From assembly GCF_002251795.1 (NCBI RefSeq), contig NZ_NOXU01000031.1:558001-622000 (forward strand): 64,000 nt of DNA, read 5' to 3'. Below the pieces are notes generated by a model, which was given only the letters and a program-made list of their open reading frames with translations, had not been told where the DNA came from and did not search any database. Numbering within the stretch: position 1 is the stretch's first letter; every line of letters begins with the position of its first letter. The position numbers and the translations under genes are program-made. This DNA comes from Niveispirillum lacus. GTDB taxonomy: Bacteria > Pseudomonadota > Alphaproteobacteria > Azospirillales > Azospirillaceae. Of the stretch, positions 53,181-60,972 are shown piece by piece.

Positions 53181-53497
53181 GATGTGGTCCCGGCCTTTTC
53201 TTGGCGATCCAGCGCCATCTTGAAATCCCCTGGCGGGGTGATGCCCGTTTCGATCACCCGGTCCTCCCCGATCCCCAGCAGCAGCAGATGTTCCACGCCG
53301 TCGCGGCGCACAAGCACCAGCCGCCGCCGCGCATCCAGGGCCATCACCTCTACCACGCCCAGCCTCTTATCGCCTTTTCGGCGTACGGCCAGACCGGCAA
53401 CCGGACCATAGCGGCGCAGCAGCAGGGCGAAAAGCCCGATCAGCGCCAGAACAAGTCCCAAGGCCAGGATCAGGCGCAGATAGTTGGCGGCATCCAT
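53177..53497 (-). CDS. fliO: Flagellar biosynthesis protein FliO
   Basis: A 106-residue protein with one N-terminal membrane helix (YLRLILALGLVLALIGLFALLL) and a small cytoplasmic domain (RLGVVEVMALDARRRLVLVR, GVEHLLLLG), the FliO pattern. FliO stabilises FliP during gate assembly. It begins immediately after the stop of the preceding gene and overlaps fliP by 4 bases. Confidence 0.9.
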   Translation of the reverse strand: MDAANYLRLILALGLVLALIGLFALLLRRYGPVAGLAVRRKGDKRLGVVEVMALDARRRLVLVRRDGVEHLLLLGIGEDRVIETGITPPGDFKMALDRQEKAGTTS

Positions 53498-53845
53498 TCA
53501 CATATCCTTGCCAGATCGGTAAGCCTGCGCAGCACGGATACGCGTGGCATGGGTCTCCCGTCCGCCAAGTTTGTCGCCATGCACCCGTTCCAAGGTGCCC
53601 GCCACCTTGTCCAGCGCCGCAAGCACCCGTTCAAGTTTGGGCAGCAACGCGCGGGCCTGTGGCGCGGGCAGGGCCAGGATCGCATCCAGGATGGGTTTGA
53701 TTTCCCGTTCCAGCCCATACAGGTCCACCATCTCCCCGGTGGCCAGCGTCTCCTCTCCACTGGTCAGGAGCGACAGCAGGCTTTCCAGCGTCTGGTCGAT
53801 ATCGGCCGGTGCAGCCAGTGTGGGGATGGTGCCGTGTTCGGTCAT
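53498..53845 (-). CDS. Hypothetical flagellar-operon protein (FlgN-like?)
   Basis: A 115-residue, mostly helical protein: IDQTLESLLSLLTSGEETLA, VDLYGLEREIKPILDAILAL and LLPKLERVLAALDKVAGTLE. The length, helix content and position fit an export chaperone like FlgN, which protects hook-associated proteins, but similarity is weak. Its ATG overlaps the upstream gene stop (ATGA) and its stop abuts the fliO ATG, so it belongs to the fliO-fliP unit. Confidence 0.65.
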   Translation of the reverse strand: MTEHGTIPTLAAPADIDQTLESLLSLLTSGEETLATGEMVDLYGLEREIKPILDAILALPAPQARALLPKLERVLAALDKVAGTLERVHGDKLGGRETHATRIRAAQAYRSGKDM

Positions 53846-54231
53846 GGTGTCGTCGGTCGATCCACTGGTTTCAGATTAAGTGCGCCTGCAGGTTCCGTGC
53901 CGCTGGCAGAGGCGCGCTCGTTCCAGGTGCCGTTTGCACGGTAGACATGGGCAAGGATTTCCGCCACGGCGGCGATCGCTTCAATGGGAATTTCGCTTTC
54001 CACATCGACGGCGGCAAGAATTTCCGCCAGGTCGGCGTCAGTACGTACCTTCACCCCATGGGCAAAGGCCAACTCCAGGATCTGTTCGGCCACTGCACCA
54101 TGTCCGCTGGCCACCACACGCGGCAGATTGGGGTCGCCGCGTTCATGCCGCAGGGCAACCGCCACCTGTCGGCGGGCGGGTGGGGGCGGAGGGCTGTCAG
54201 CGGGTGGTTGCAACGGCCTTTCCTCTGTCAT
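53842..54231 (-). CDS. Free-standing FlhB C-terminal-domain homologue
   Basis: A 129-residue protein with a Pro-rich N-terminus and then AVALRHERGDPNLPRVVASG, AVAEQILELAFAHGVKVRTD and ADLAEILAAVDVESEIP. This matches the cytoplasmic domain of FlhB/YscU (like the B. subtilis YlqH group), which controls export specificity. The NPTH autocleavage motif is absent. ATG 54231 is used; a GTG at 54249 is possible. It is the first gene of the leftward operon and coexists with full-length flhB at 56835. Confidence 0.85.
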   Translation of the reverse strand: MTEERPLQPPADSPPPPPARRQVAVALRHERGDPNLPRVVASGHGAVAEQILELAFAHGVKVRTDADLAEILAAVDVESEIPIEAIAAVAEILAHVYRANGTWNERASASGTEPAGALNLKPVDRPTTP

Positions 54232-54334
54232 GCGTGCCGTTACGGGCACGAAACCACCCTTGCGGCAAAAAGCATCCTAACAGATGCCTTGGCCGGGTGC
54301 GAGCCGACTTGCACGCTTGCGATTTCACGTTTCT

Positions 54335-54350
54335 TGGCGCCGGGTTTGCG
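54335..54350 (+). promoter_or_regulatory. Sigma-54-like promoter element (distal, flgB operon)
   Basis: TTGGCGCCGGGTTTGCG-like sequence with GG and GC separated by exactly 10 bases, the -24/-12 spacing of sigma-54 promoters (TGGC ... TTGC). It is 187 bases upstream of the flgB start. Confidence 0.5.
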
Positions 54351-54453
54351 CTATGTTGGGAATGAAAGCCGCTGGGTCGCCCCCGATCTCGGCGGCGCTG
54401 TCCTGCAAAAGGCAGGGCCGATGGATGGGTGTCCATCGGCAGTGATGGCCGAA

Positions 54454-54470
54454 TGGCGCAGAAATTGCAT
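54454..54470 (+). promoter_or_regulatory. Sigma-54-like promoter element (proximal, flgB operon)
   Basis: TGGCGCAGAAATTGCAT has the invariant GG and GC with 10 bases between, and TTGCA at the -12 element. It lies 67 bases upstream of the flgB start. Rod and export genes are sigma-54 dependent in several alphaproteobacteria, so this is the best promoter candidate. Confidence 0.65.
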
Positions 54471-54536
54471 TAATTTTGCTCTGAACGGCATGTCTTGCCG
54501 GGCATGCGGTTGGTCAAGGATGGAAGGGTTTTTGCC

Positions 54537-54941
54537 ATGGATCTGAAGGATAGCGGCATATTCCGCCTGATGTCGGACAAGATGGCCTGGCACAATCAGC
54601 GCCAAGAGGTGCTGTCGAAGAACATCTCCAATGCCGATACACCCAATTTCCGTCCCAATGATCTGGTGGAATTCGACTTTAAGAAACAACTGCGTGAAAC
54701 GGCCCGTATGCCGTTGGCCGCGTCGACGTCCGGCCACCTGCAGGGCACCATTGTGTCCAAGACCGGTTTCAAGGATGGGGAGGAACGCAGCCCCTATGAA
54801 ACCGCCCCGGCGGGCAATGCGGTGGTGCTGGAAGAACAGATGTTGAAGGTCGGCCAGAATTCCATGGAGTACCAGACCGTTACCAACCTGTACCGCAAGC
54901 AGGTGAGTATGCTGAAAACCGCGATGACGCCGCCGCGCTGA
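54537..54941 (+). CDS. flgB: Flagellar proximal rod protein FlgB
   Basis: A 134-residue rod subunit secreted by the flagellar export apparatus. KMAWHNQRQEVLSKNISNAD then TPNFRPNDLVEFDF is the family N-terminal motif, and VLEEQMLKVGQNSMEYQTV with LYRKQVSMLKTA the C-terminal coiled coil. ATG 54537 has GGAAGGG upstream; the longer frame to 54495 is not supported. First gene of flgB-flgC-fliE-fliQ-fliR-flhB-cckA. Confidence 0.96.
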   Translation: MDLKDSGIFRLMSDKMAWHNQRQEVLSKNISNADTPNFRPNDLVEFDFKKQLRETARMPLAASTSGHLQGTIVSKTGFKDGEERSPYETAPAGNAVVLEEQMLKVGQNSMEYQTVTNLYRKQVSMLKTAMTPPR

Positions 54942-54972
54942 GGTGGCCGCTAAGGTTTAGGGGGATCGCACT

Positions 54973-55386
54973 ATGGATCTGATGAATTCGTTGGCGGCAT
55001 CCGCGGCAGGCATGAAGGTGCAGGGCACCCGTCTGCGCGTCATCGCCGAAAACCTGGCCAACGCCAACTCCACCGCGCCGTCGCCCGGCGATCTGCCTTA
55101 CCGCCGCAAGGTGGTGCTGTTCCAGAATGCGCTGGACAAGGAGATGCAGACCGATCTGGTGAAGGTGAAGAAGATCGATGTGGATCGCAGCGACTTCCAG
55201 CGCCGCTGGGATCCAGGCCATCCGTCGGCTGATGCGGATGGGTACGTGCTGTTGCCCAACGTCAATTCGTTGGTCGAAAGCATGGATATGCGTGAGGCCC
55301 AGCGGTCCTACGAAGCCAATCTGAACACGCTGGATGCCACGCGACAGATGATCATGCGCACGGTCGATCTGCTGCGTTCCAACTGA
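54973..55386 (+). CDS. flgC: Flagellar proximal rod protein FlgC
   Basis: A 137-residue rod subunit. MDLMNSLAASAAGMKVQGTR at the start, VIAENLANANSTA, and the C-terminal VESMDMREAQRSYEANLNTL with RQMIMRTVDLLR are diagnostic. It follows flgB after 31 bases. No cleaved signal is expected, because export is through the type III gate. Confidence 0.96.
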   Translation: MDLMNSLAASAAGMKVQGTRLRVIAENLANANSTAPSPGDLPYRRKVVLFQNALDKEMQTDLVKVKKIDVDRSDFQRRWDPGHPSADADGYVLLPNVNSLVESMDMREAQRSYEANLNTLDATRQMIMRTVDLLRSN

Positions 55387-55420
55387 GTGATGCACCGTTC
55401 CGGACAGGAGAGACAGAGCC

Positions 55421-55729
55421 ATGGACATTCCCTTCAGCGGTGCCGCCGCCGCCTATGCCAGTGCTGCCACGCGCGGTCTTACCGCCGCGTCCAAACCGGC
55501 GCCGACGGAGGGACCGTCCTTTGGCGATATGCTGGAAACGGCGGTGGGCCAGTCAATCCAGTCCATGCACAAGGGCGAGGAGATGACGGCCAAGGGTGTC
55601 CTGGGCAAGGCTGATCTGGCCGATGTGGTGAACGCTGTCACCAATGCCGAGGTGACGTTGCAGGCGGTGGTCAATGTCCGTGACAAGGTGATTGCGGCCT
55701 ATCAGGAAATCCTGCGCATGCCGATGTAA
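55421..55729 (+). CDS. fliE: Flagellar hook-basal body protein FliE
   Basis: A 102-residue junction protein between the MS-ring/export gate and the rod. The N-terminus AAAAYASAATRGL is variable; GPSFGDMLETAVGQSIQSMH and the conserved KADLADVVNAVTNAEVTLQ then VVNVRDKVIAAYQEILRMPM identify it. Ribosome site GGAGAGACAGAG is upstream. Confidence 0.95.
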   Translation: MDIPFSGAAAAYASAATRGLTAASKPAPTEGPSFGDMLETAVGQSIQSMHKGEEMTAKGVLGKADLADVVNAVTNAEVTLQAVVNVRDKVIAAYQEILRMPM

Positions 55730-55752
55730 GGCCGGCGTCCGGGACAGAGATC

Positions 55753-56055
55753 ATGAACGAAGCCGAAGCCATTGAAATCGTGCGTGATGCGCTGTTCGTG
55801 ACGATCATTGTCAGCATGCCGCTGATGTTGATCGCGTTGGTGGTGGGGTTGGTGATTTCCCTCTTTCAGGCACTGACCCAATTGCAGGAACAGACCCTCA
55901 CCTTCGTGCCGAAGATCCTGATCATGTTCACGGCCATGGTGTTCCTGCTGCCCTTCATGAATGGCCATCTGAAAAGCTTCACCGAACGCATCATGGATCG
56001 CATCGTGGCGGTGGGAACCGGCGACGATAGTCAGGAACCGGGTGGTGGTGGCTGA
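55753..56055 (+). CDS. fliQ: Flagellar export gate protein FliQ
   Basis: A 100-residue protein with two hydrophobic hairpin helices (ALFVTIIVSMPLMLIALVVG and ILIMFTAMVFLLPFM) and the conserved ISLFQALTQLQEQTLTFVPK loop. The C-terminus has a short Gly-rich tail longer than usual (88-90 residues is typical). The stop overlaps the fliR start by one base (TGATG). Confidence 0.95.
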   Translation: MNEAEAIEIVRDALFVTIIVSMPLMLIALVVGLVISLFQALTQLQEQTLTFVPKILIMFTAMVFLLPFMNGHLKSFTERIMDRIVAVGTGDDSQEPGGGG

Positions 56056-56819
56056 TGTCGCTGGATGCCCTGCTTGGCGGGTCGGTATTTGCGTTCCTGA
56101 TGATTTTTGTGCGCCTGGGGTCGGCATTCTTGATTATGCCGGGGTTCGGCGAACAATTTGTGTCGGCCCGTATCCGGTTGCTGTTCGCGTTGGCGGTGTC
56201 GTTCCTGTTGTTGCCCATCCTTCTGCCCACCATGCCGCCGCCACCGCCCAGCCCGGCCGACCTGACGCTGCTGATTATTGCCGAGGCGTTGATTGGTATC
56301 TTCCTTGGAACGGTGACCCGTATGTTGATGGCGGCGTTGGAGACGGCCGGCATGCTGATCGCCAACCAGGTGGGGTTGGCTGCGGCGCAGGCGTTCAATC
56401 CGGCCATGTCGTCACCGGGTAACCCGATTTCGGCCATCCTGGGCGTTTTGGCCCTGATGCTGATCTTTGCCACCGACCTGCATCACCTGCTGCTGATGGC
56501 CATTGTTGACAGCTACAGTTTGTTTCAGCCGGGGCAATGGCTGCCCATCGGCGATGTGGCCCAGCACCTGACCCGTGTGATGGCTGACAGTTTTTTGATC
56601 GGCATGCAACTATCGGCGCCGTTCACGGTGATCGGTCTGCTGTTCTATCTGGGTCTGGGTCTGATTTCGCGTCTCGTGCCCCAGATCCAGGTGTTTTTTG
56701 TGGGTGTGCCCATTCAGATCATTTTCGGCTTGATCCTGCTGGGGTTAAGCCTCACGGCGTTGATGACCTTCTGGCTCGCCCGGTTCGAAGGGCAACTCGT
56801 CAATATCCTGCAGCTCTGA
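56055..56819 (+). CDS. fliR: Flagellar export gate protein FliR
   Basis: A 254-residue membrane protein with about six hydrophobic helices. FVRLGSAFLIMPGFGEQFVS, EALIGIFLGTVTRMLMAALE and AGMLIANQVGLAAAQAFNP are FliR hallmarks, and PQIQVFFVGVPIQIIFG lies near the end. It completes the FliPQR pore. It is joined to fliQ by a one-base overlap; flhB follows after 15 bases. Confidence 0.96.
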   Translation: MSLDALLGGSVFAFLMIFVRLGSAFLIMPGFGEQFVSARIRLLFALAVSFLLLPILLPTMPPPPPSPADLTLLIIAEALIGIFLGTVTRMLMAALETAGMLIANQVGLAAAQAFNPAMSSPGNPISAILGVLALMLIFATDLHHLLLMAIVDSYSLFQPGQWLPIGDVAQHLTRVMADSFLIGMQLSAPFTVIGLLFYLGLGLISRLVPQIQVFFVGVPIQIIFGLILLGLSLTALMTFWLARFEGQLVNILQL

Positions 56820-56834
56820 CGGGGGAGGGACCGA

Positions 56835-57914
56835 ATGGCTGAAGACCAGGATGAAGACAGCAAAACAGAAGAACCGACCGGTAAACGCCTCGCGGATGCC
56901 CGCGAGAAAGGTCAGGTGCCTAAGTCGCAGGAATTCTCCCATATCTTTGTTCTGGGTGCATCCCTGGTCCTGGTCATGATGGTGCTGCCCTGGTCGTTCG
57001 GGCGGATATCTGTCAGCCTGGTGCCGTTCATCGAACAGCCCCATGCGATCGTGATGGATGTCGGGACACTGTCCAATGTCTTCGGCGACCTGATCATCAG
57101 TGTGCTGATCGCCATGGCCGTGCCGCTGTTCATCCTGTTGGTGGCCACAATTGTCGCATCCGTGGTGCAGGTCGGATTCCTGGTGACCACCGAAAAGGTA
57201 TTCAAGCTCGACCTCAGCCGCTTAAATCCGCTGCCAGCGCTGGCCCAGAAATTCTCCGTCAAGAATCTGGTGGAATTTCTGAAGTCGTTGGCCAAGTTGA
57301 TCATCGTTTCCATCGTGGTCTATGTATTGTTACGACCACTCTGGGACTCGGTTGATCACTTCATTGCCATGTCGATGATCGATATTGTCAAGGAAACACA
57401 AATCCTTTCGGCAAAGATCATCTTTGCGGTTCTACTTGTCCTGCTGGCCCTGGGTGCAGCCGACTATGTTTATCAGCGCTATACCTTCATGAAGGAAATG
57501 CGCATGACAAAGCAGGAGGTGAAGGACGAATTCAAGCAGGCGGAAGGTGACCCGCTGATCAAGGGCAAGATCCGTCAGTTGCGTATGGAACGGGCGCGCA
57601 ACCGGATGATGGGTAACATCCCGACCGCTGATGTGGTGGTGACCAACCCTACCCACTATGCCGTCGCCCTGAAATATGATCCGGCGGTGATGGGTGCCCC
57701 AACCGTGGTGGCCAAGGGGGTGGACCATTTGGCCCTGCGTATCCGCGAAATCGCGGAGGAGAATGACGTGCCCTTGATCACCAATCCGGCTTTGGCGCGC
57801 GCGCTTTATGCCTCTGCCGAGGTGAATGAGGAAATTCCCGCCGATCATTACAAAGCTGTGGCCGAGATCATCTCCTACGTCTTCAAGATGAAGCGCAAGC
57901 CCTTGCCCCGCTGA
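56835..57914 (+). CDS. flhB: Flagellar export specificity switch protein FlhB
   Basis: A 359-residue protein: four N-terminal membrane helices after EDSKTEEPTGKRLADAREKG, and a cytoplasmic domain with the autocleavage motif VVTNPTHYAVALKYDP near residue 270. Cleavage at N-P switches export from rod/hook to filament proteins. The C-terminus continues with VAKGVDHLALRIREIAEEND and ADHYKAVAEIISYVFKM. A second, separate FlhB C-terminal domain gene is at 53842. Confidence 0.97.
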   Translation: MAEDQDEDSKTEEPTGKRLADAREKGQVPKSQEFSHIFVLGASLVLVMMVLPWSFGRISVSLVPFIEQPHAIVMDVGTLSNVFGDLIISVLIAMAVPLFILLVATIVASVVQVGFLVTTEKVFKLDLSRLNPLPALAQKFSVKNLVEFLKSLAKLIIVSIVVYVLLRPLWDSVDHFIAMSMIDIVKETQILSAKIIFAVLLVLLALGAADYVYQRYTFMKEMRMTKQEVKDEFKQAEGDPLIKGKIRQLRMERARNRMMGNIPTADVVVTNPTHYAVALKYDPAVMGAPTVVAKGVDHLALRIREIAEENDVPLITNPALARALYASAEVNEEIPADHYKAVAEIISYVFKMKRKPLPR

Positions 57915-57980
57915 GCGTTTCTGGCGTCGACCAATCTGTTGTAAACTGTCGGCCCTGCCGACGGACCGGACCCGTATCCC

Positions 57981-60167
57981 ATGCGCAAAAGCAGCCCTGT
58001 CGCCCGCCCAGGCCTGAATCCCACCGCCCGCGCCGCCGGCCTTTGGGCTTTGGCCCTGGTGGTGGTGGCTGTGTCGGCGATGATTTATCTTTCCCGCCTG
58101 GACGGACCGCCGCCGGTCGAATGGCCGGCCGGGCTGCGGGGTGGGGTCGTCGTGTGGCTGGCGGGCGGGCTGCTGGCGTTCGCTGGCATCATGCTGGTCC
58201 GCACGGTGGCTAATCGGGCGGGGGCGGTCGAAGAACGCCGGCATCTGTTGGCGCGCGGGCTGGAGGCTGCATCCGTTCCCATGGTGATTGTCGGGCCGGA
58301 GGGGCGGGCGGTGCATTACAACCCCGCCTTTCGCGATCTGGCGCAACCCGGTGCCCAGCCGCCCCTGTCGGCACTGGGTCGTGCCGCTGGCGCCGGCCTG
58401 GCGGCGCTGGAGATCAAACGTATGCTGGCGGCAGTGGAGCGCGGCATCGCCGCGGATACGGTGCTGGCCTTTGCCGACGGGCGGGAGTTTCGCCTCTCCG
58501 CCCGTCCCCTGGATGGGGCAACGGGTTACTCTATCTGGCAGGCAGAGGAAAGCGCGGTTCAGTCCGCCATGGCGGAGCCGACATCGGTGGCGTCCCTTCC
58601 ACCGGCCCCCGCTGACACAGAGGAGGTGGCGCGGCTGCGCCATGATCTGGCCCGGATGGAGGAGCGCTTCCGGCGTTTCTTTGATTACGCACCGATCGGC
58701 ATTGTCCTGGTGGACAGTGACATGCGGCTCGCGGAATGCAACGACACGGTTCTGGCGTTGACGGGGCTGTCTCGTGACGACGTGCAGGGTCGTCCCGTGA
58801 CCAACCTGTTCAAGCGGGACGGCCGTGCTGCCATTCAGCAGCGATTAATGGCCATCCGTGACGGGGCCGATGGCCATCCGGCGCATGAGGCACAGTTGCG
58901 GGGTACCCAAGGCCCCATCGTTCATCTCTACGCCCGCCGGGATGACGGGGCGCCGGGGGGTGGCATTGTTCTGCATCTGGTCGACATGACCAACCAGAAG
59001 AACCTGGAAGCCCAGTTCGTCCAGTCACAGAAGATGCAGGCCATCGGACAGTTGGCCGGCGGCGTCGCGCATGATTTCAACAATCTGCTGACCGCCATGA
59101 TCGGTTTCTGCGATCTGTTGCTGCTGCGGCACAAACCTGGGGACCATTCATTCACTGATATCATGCAGATCAAGCAGAACGCCAACCGCGCTGCCAATCT
59201 GGTGCGGCAACTGCTGGCCTTTTCCCGGCAGCAGACCTTACAGCCGCGCGTTCTGTCGGTTACCGATGTTTTGGCTGAACTGTCGAACCTGCTGCGTCGG
59301 CTGATCGGTGAGAATATCGATCTGAAAATGCTGCATGGCCGCGACCTGGGTCTGGTCAAGGTTGACCAGGGACAGTTGGAGCAGGTGATCATCAATCTCT
59401 GCGTCAATGCCCGCGACGCCATGGCGGAAACGGGCGGGCGGCTGACCATCGTCACCTCCAACCTGCATGTGACTGAGGCGGTGCAACGCGCCACAGAAAC
59501 CATGCCCCCCGGCGATTATGTGGTGGTGGAGGTCATTGATACCGGGGTGGGCATCCCTGCCGAAAACCTTCAGCGGATTTTCGAGCCCTTCTTTTCCACC
59601 AAGGAACTGGGGTCTGGAACCGGGCTGGGTTTGTCCACAGTTTATGGCATCGTGCGCCAGACAGGCGGTTTCGTTTTTGTCGACAGCGCACCCGGCGATG
59701 GCGCCAAATTCTCCATCTATCTGCCCCGTTATCAGGAAGATGGTGCTCAGGCAGTTAGCCTGGAGAAGGGGGAGAAGGCCAGCGCCGACCTGACCGGCAC
59801 CGGCCGCATCCTGCTGGTTGAAGATGAGGACGCCGTGCGCGTCTTTTCCGCCCGTGCGTTGCGCAACAAGGGCTATGAGGTGGTAGAAGCGAAAAGCGGG
59901 GAGGCGGCACTTGACCTGCTCCGGGCGCCGGATTGTCCGCAGATGGATCTGATCGTGACCGACGTGGTGATGCCGCAACTGGATGGCCCCGCGATGATCC
60001 GCGTGGTGCGTGAATTCATGCCCGACGTGAAGGTGATCTTCATTTCCGGCTATGCGGAGGAACGGTTCCGCAGTTCGGTGGGGGGCGGGGATGTGGTGGA
60101 GTTTCTGCCCAAACCCTTCAGCCTGAAACAACTTGCCAGCAAGGTGAAGGAGGTCATGGAGCGGTAG
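57981..60167 (+). CDS. cckA: Cell-cycle hybrid histidine kinase CckA
   Basis: A 728-residue membrane kinase that, with ChpT, controls the master regulator CtrA. Two N-terminal membrane helices (about 18-38 and 52-74) are followed by PAS domains (about 95-185 and 225-345; FDYAPIGIVLVDSDMRLAEC). The kinase core is KMQAIGQLAGGVAHDFNNLL with phospho-His at about 364, then an ATPase domain with NLCVNARDAMAETGG and GSGTGLGLSTVYGIV. The receiver has Asp at about 661 in LIVTDVVMPQLDG. The His-box and GENIDL regions match CckA closely. CckA phosphorylation can reverse, making it a c-di-GMP-responsive switch; a GGDEF gene is in this window at 5640. Confidence 0.92.
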   Translation: MRKSSPVARPGLNPTARAAGLWALALVVVAVSAMIYLSRLDGPPPVEWPAGLRGGVVVWLAGGLLAFAGIMLVRTVANRAGAVEERRHLLARGLEAASVPMVIVGPEGRAVHYNPAFRDLAQPGAQPPLSALGRAAGAGLAALEIKRMLAAVERGIAADTVLAFADGREFRLSARPLDGATGYSIWQAEESAVQSAMAEPTSVASLPPAPADTEEVARLRHDLARMEERFRRFFDYAPIGIVLVDSDMRLAECNDTVLALTGLSRDDVQGRPVTNLFKRDGRAAIQQRLMAIRDGADGHPAHEAQLRGTQGPIVHLYARRDDGAPGGGIVLHLVDMTNQKNLEAQFVQSQKMQAIGQLAGGVAHDFNNLLTAMIGFCDLLLLRHKPGDHSFTDIMQIKQNANRAANLVRQLLAFSRQQTLQPRVLSVTDVLAELSNLLRRLIGENIDLKMLHGRDLGLVKVDQGQLEQVIINLCVNARDAMAETGGRLTIVTSNLHVTEAVQRATETMPPGDYVVVEVIDTGVGIPAENLQRIFEPFFSTKELGSGTGLGLSTVYGIVRQTGGFVFVDSAPGDGAKFSIYLPRYQEDGAQAVSLEKGEKASADLTGTGRILLVEDEDAVRVFSARALRNKGYEVVEAKSGEAALDLLRAPDCPQMDLIVTDVVMPQLDGPAMIRVVREFMPDVKVIFISGYAEERFRSSVGGGDVVEFLPKPFSLKQLASKVKEVMER

Positions 60168-60537
60168 TGGCTGGTCGCCACGCCGCCCAGACCACAAAGG
60201 CCAGCGGCACCAGCGCCGCACTATCGACCAGCGCAACGGTGCGCAACGGACCATCGGGTAGGCCGGCTTGAAGGTAGATCAACAGAAAACCCACCACGCT
60301 GATACCGGCGCTGATGGTGCCAAGACGGCGTGACGCTGGATCGAAGGCTGCAAACAGGCAACTGGCCATGACCGTCAGGAACAGCGCACCTCGGTGGGTA
60401 ATAAGTGTAGCGATCGTGCCGTGTGGTTCAACGCCGTAAAGGCGGGTGGAGAGCTCCGGTGCCATCAGCACGGCGGCCGGTGGCATATGGATGATGGCCA
60501 GGATCATCCACGCCACCACAACCCAGCGTTTTTCCAT
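60154..60537 (-). CDS. Small four-helix membrane protein, hypothetical
   Basis: A 127-residue protein with about four hydrophobic segments (WVVVAWMILAIIHMPPAAVL, GALFLTVMASCLFAAF, LGTISAGISVVGFLLIYL, ALVPLAFVVWAAW). No family is recognised. GGGGAAG lies just before ATG 60537; two further upstream starts exist. Its 3' end overlaps the cckA 3' end by 14 bases in convergent orientation. Confidence 0.65.
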   Translation of the reverse strand: MEKRWVVVAWMILAIIHMPPAAVLMAPELSTRLYGVEPHGTIATLITHRGALFLTVMASCLFAAFDPASRRLGTISAGISVVGFLLIYLQAGLPDGPLRTVALVDSAALVPLAFVVWAAWRPATTAP

Positions 60538-60972
60538 GTTCTTCCCCATCAAGACTGTGCGGAACGAAGCATAGGCCGTTAAACCGGGCGCCTGCCATTA
60601 CCTGGGAGGTAATGGGTCGGAATGTGTGCAATCTCCGACTGGACCGTCCTTTTGTTGACCGGAATGACGCTCTTTCCCGTTACTGCCGTCAAATGCCGGT
60701 GCTGCATTTGCAGGGTGGCATGGCCCCGCAGGGGCAGCGCGGCGGCCGTCGCTGTCGGATCTGTTTCCGGTCTGTCGCAAACAGGCATCGCGCGCTTTTC
60801 CTTTGACTGCACGCCATGTCCATTGGGGTGTAAACAAGTTTATGTATGCGAGTATAATAATTTAATGCATTAATAATGTATAAGCGCGCATATTAACAAA
60901 TAAATATCAAGACAACAAATCATTATATCGGTATCAGGATATTACCAAAGCAACCTATGATAGGAATATACC
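60538..60972. other. Intergenic region with AT-rich leader of the lipase-like gene
   Basis: 435 bases. The left 290 bases have ordinary composition, with overlapping short frames that look spurious. From about 60830 to 60970 the sequence becomes strikingly AT-rich (stretches such as AATAATTTAATGCATTAATA and ATTAACAAATAAATATCAAG), unlike anything else in the window. It probably contains the promoter and leader of the gene at 60973. I see no tRNA. Confidence 0.6.

Larger units (their letters stand above)
54232..54536. other. Divergent flagellar promoter region
   Basis: About 305 bases between the leftward flhB-domain/fliO/fliP operon and the rightward flgB operon. It contains two sigma-54-like elements on the plus strand (54335-54350 and 54454-54470). 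I could not find a matching element facing the leftward operon. No additional gene is supported. Confidence 0.6.
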
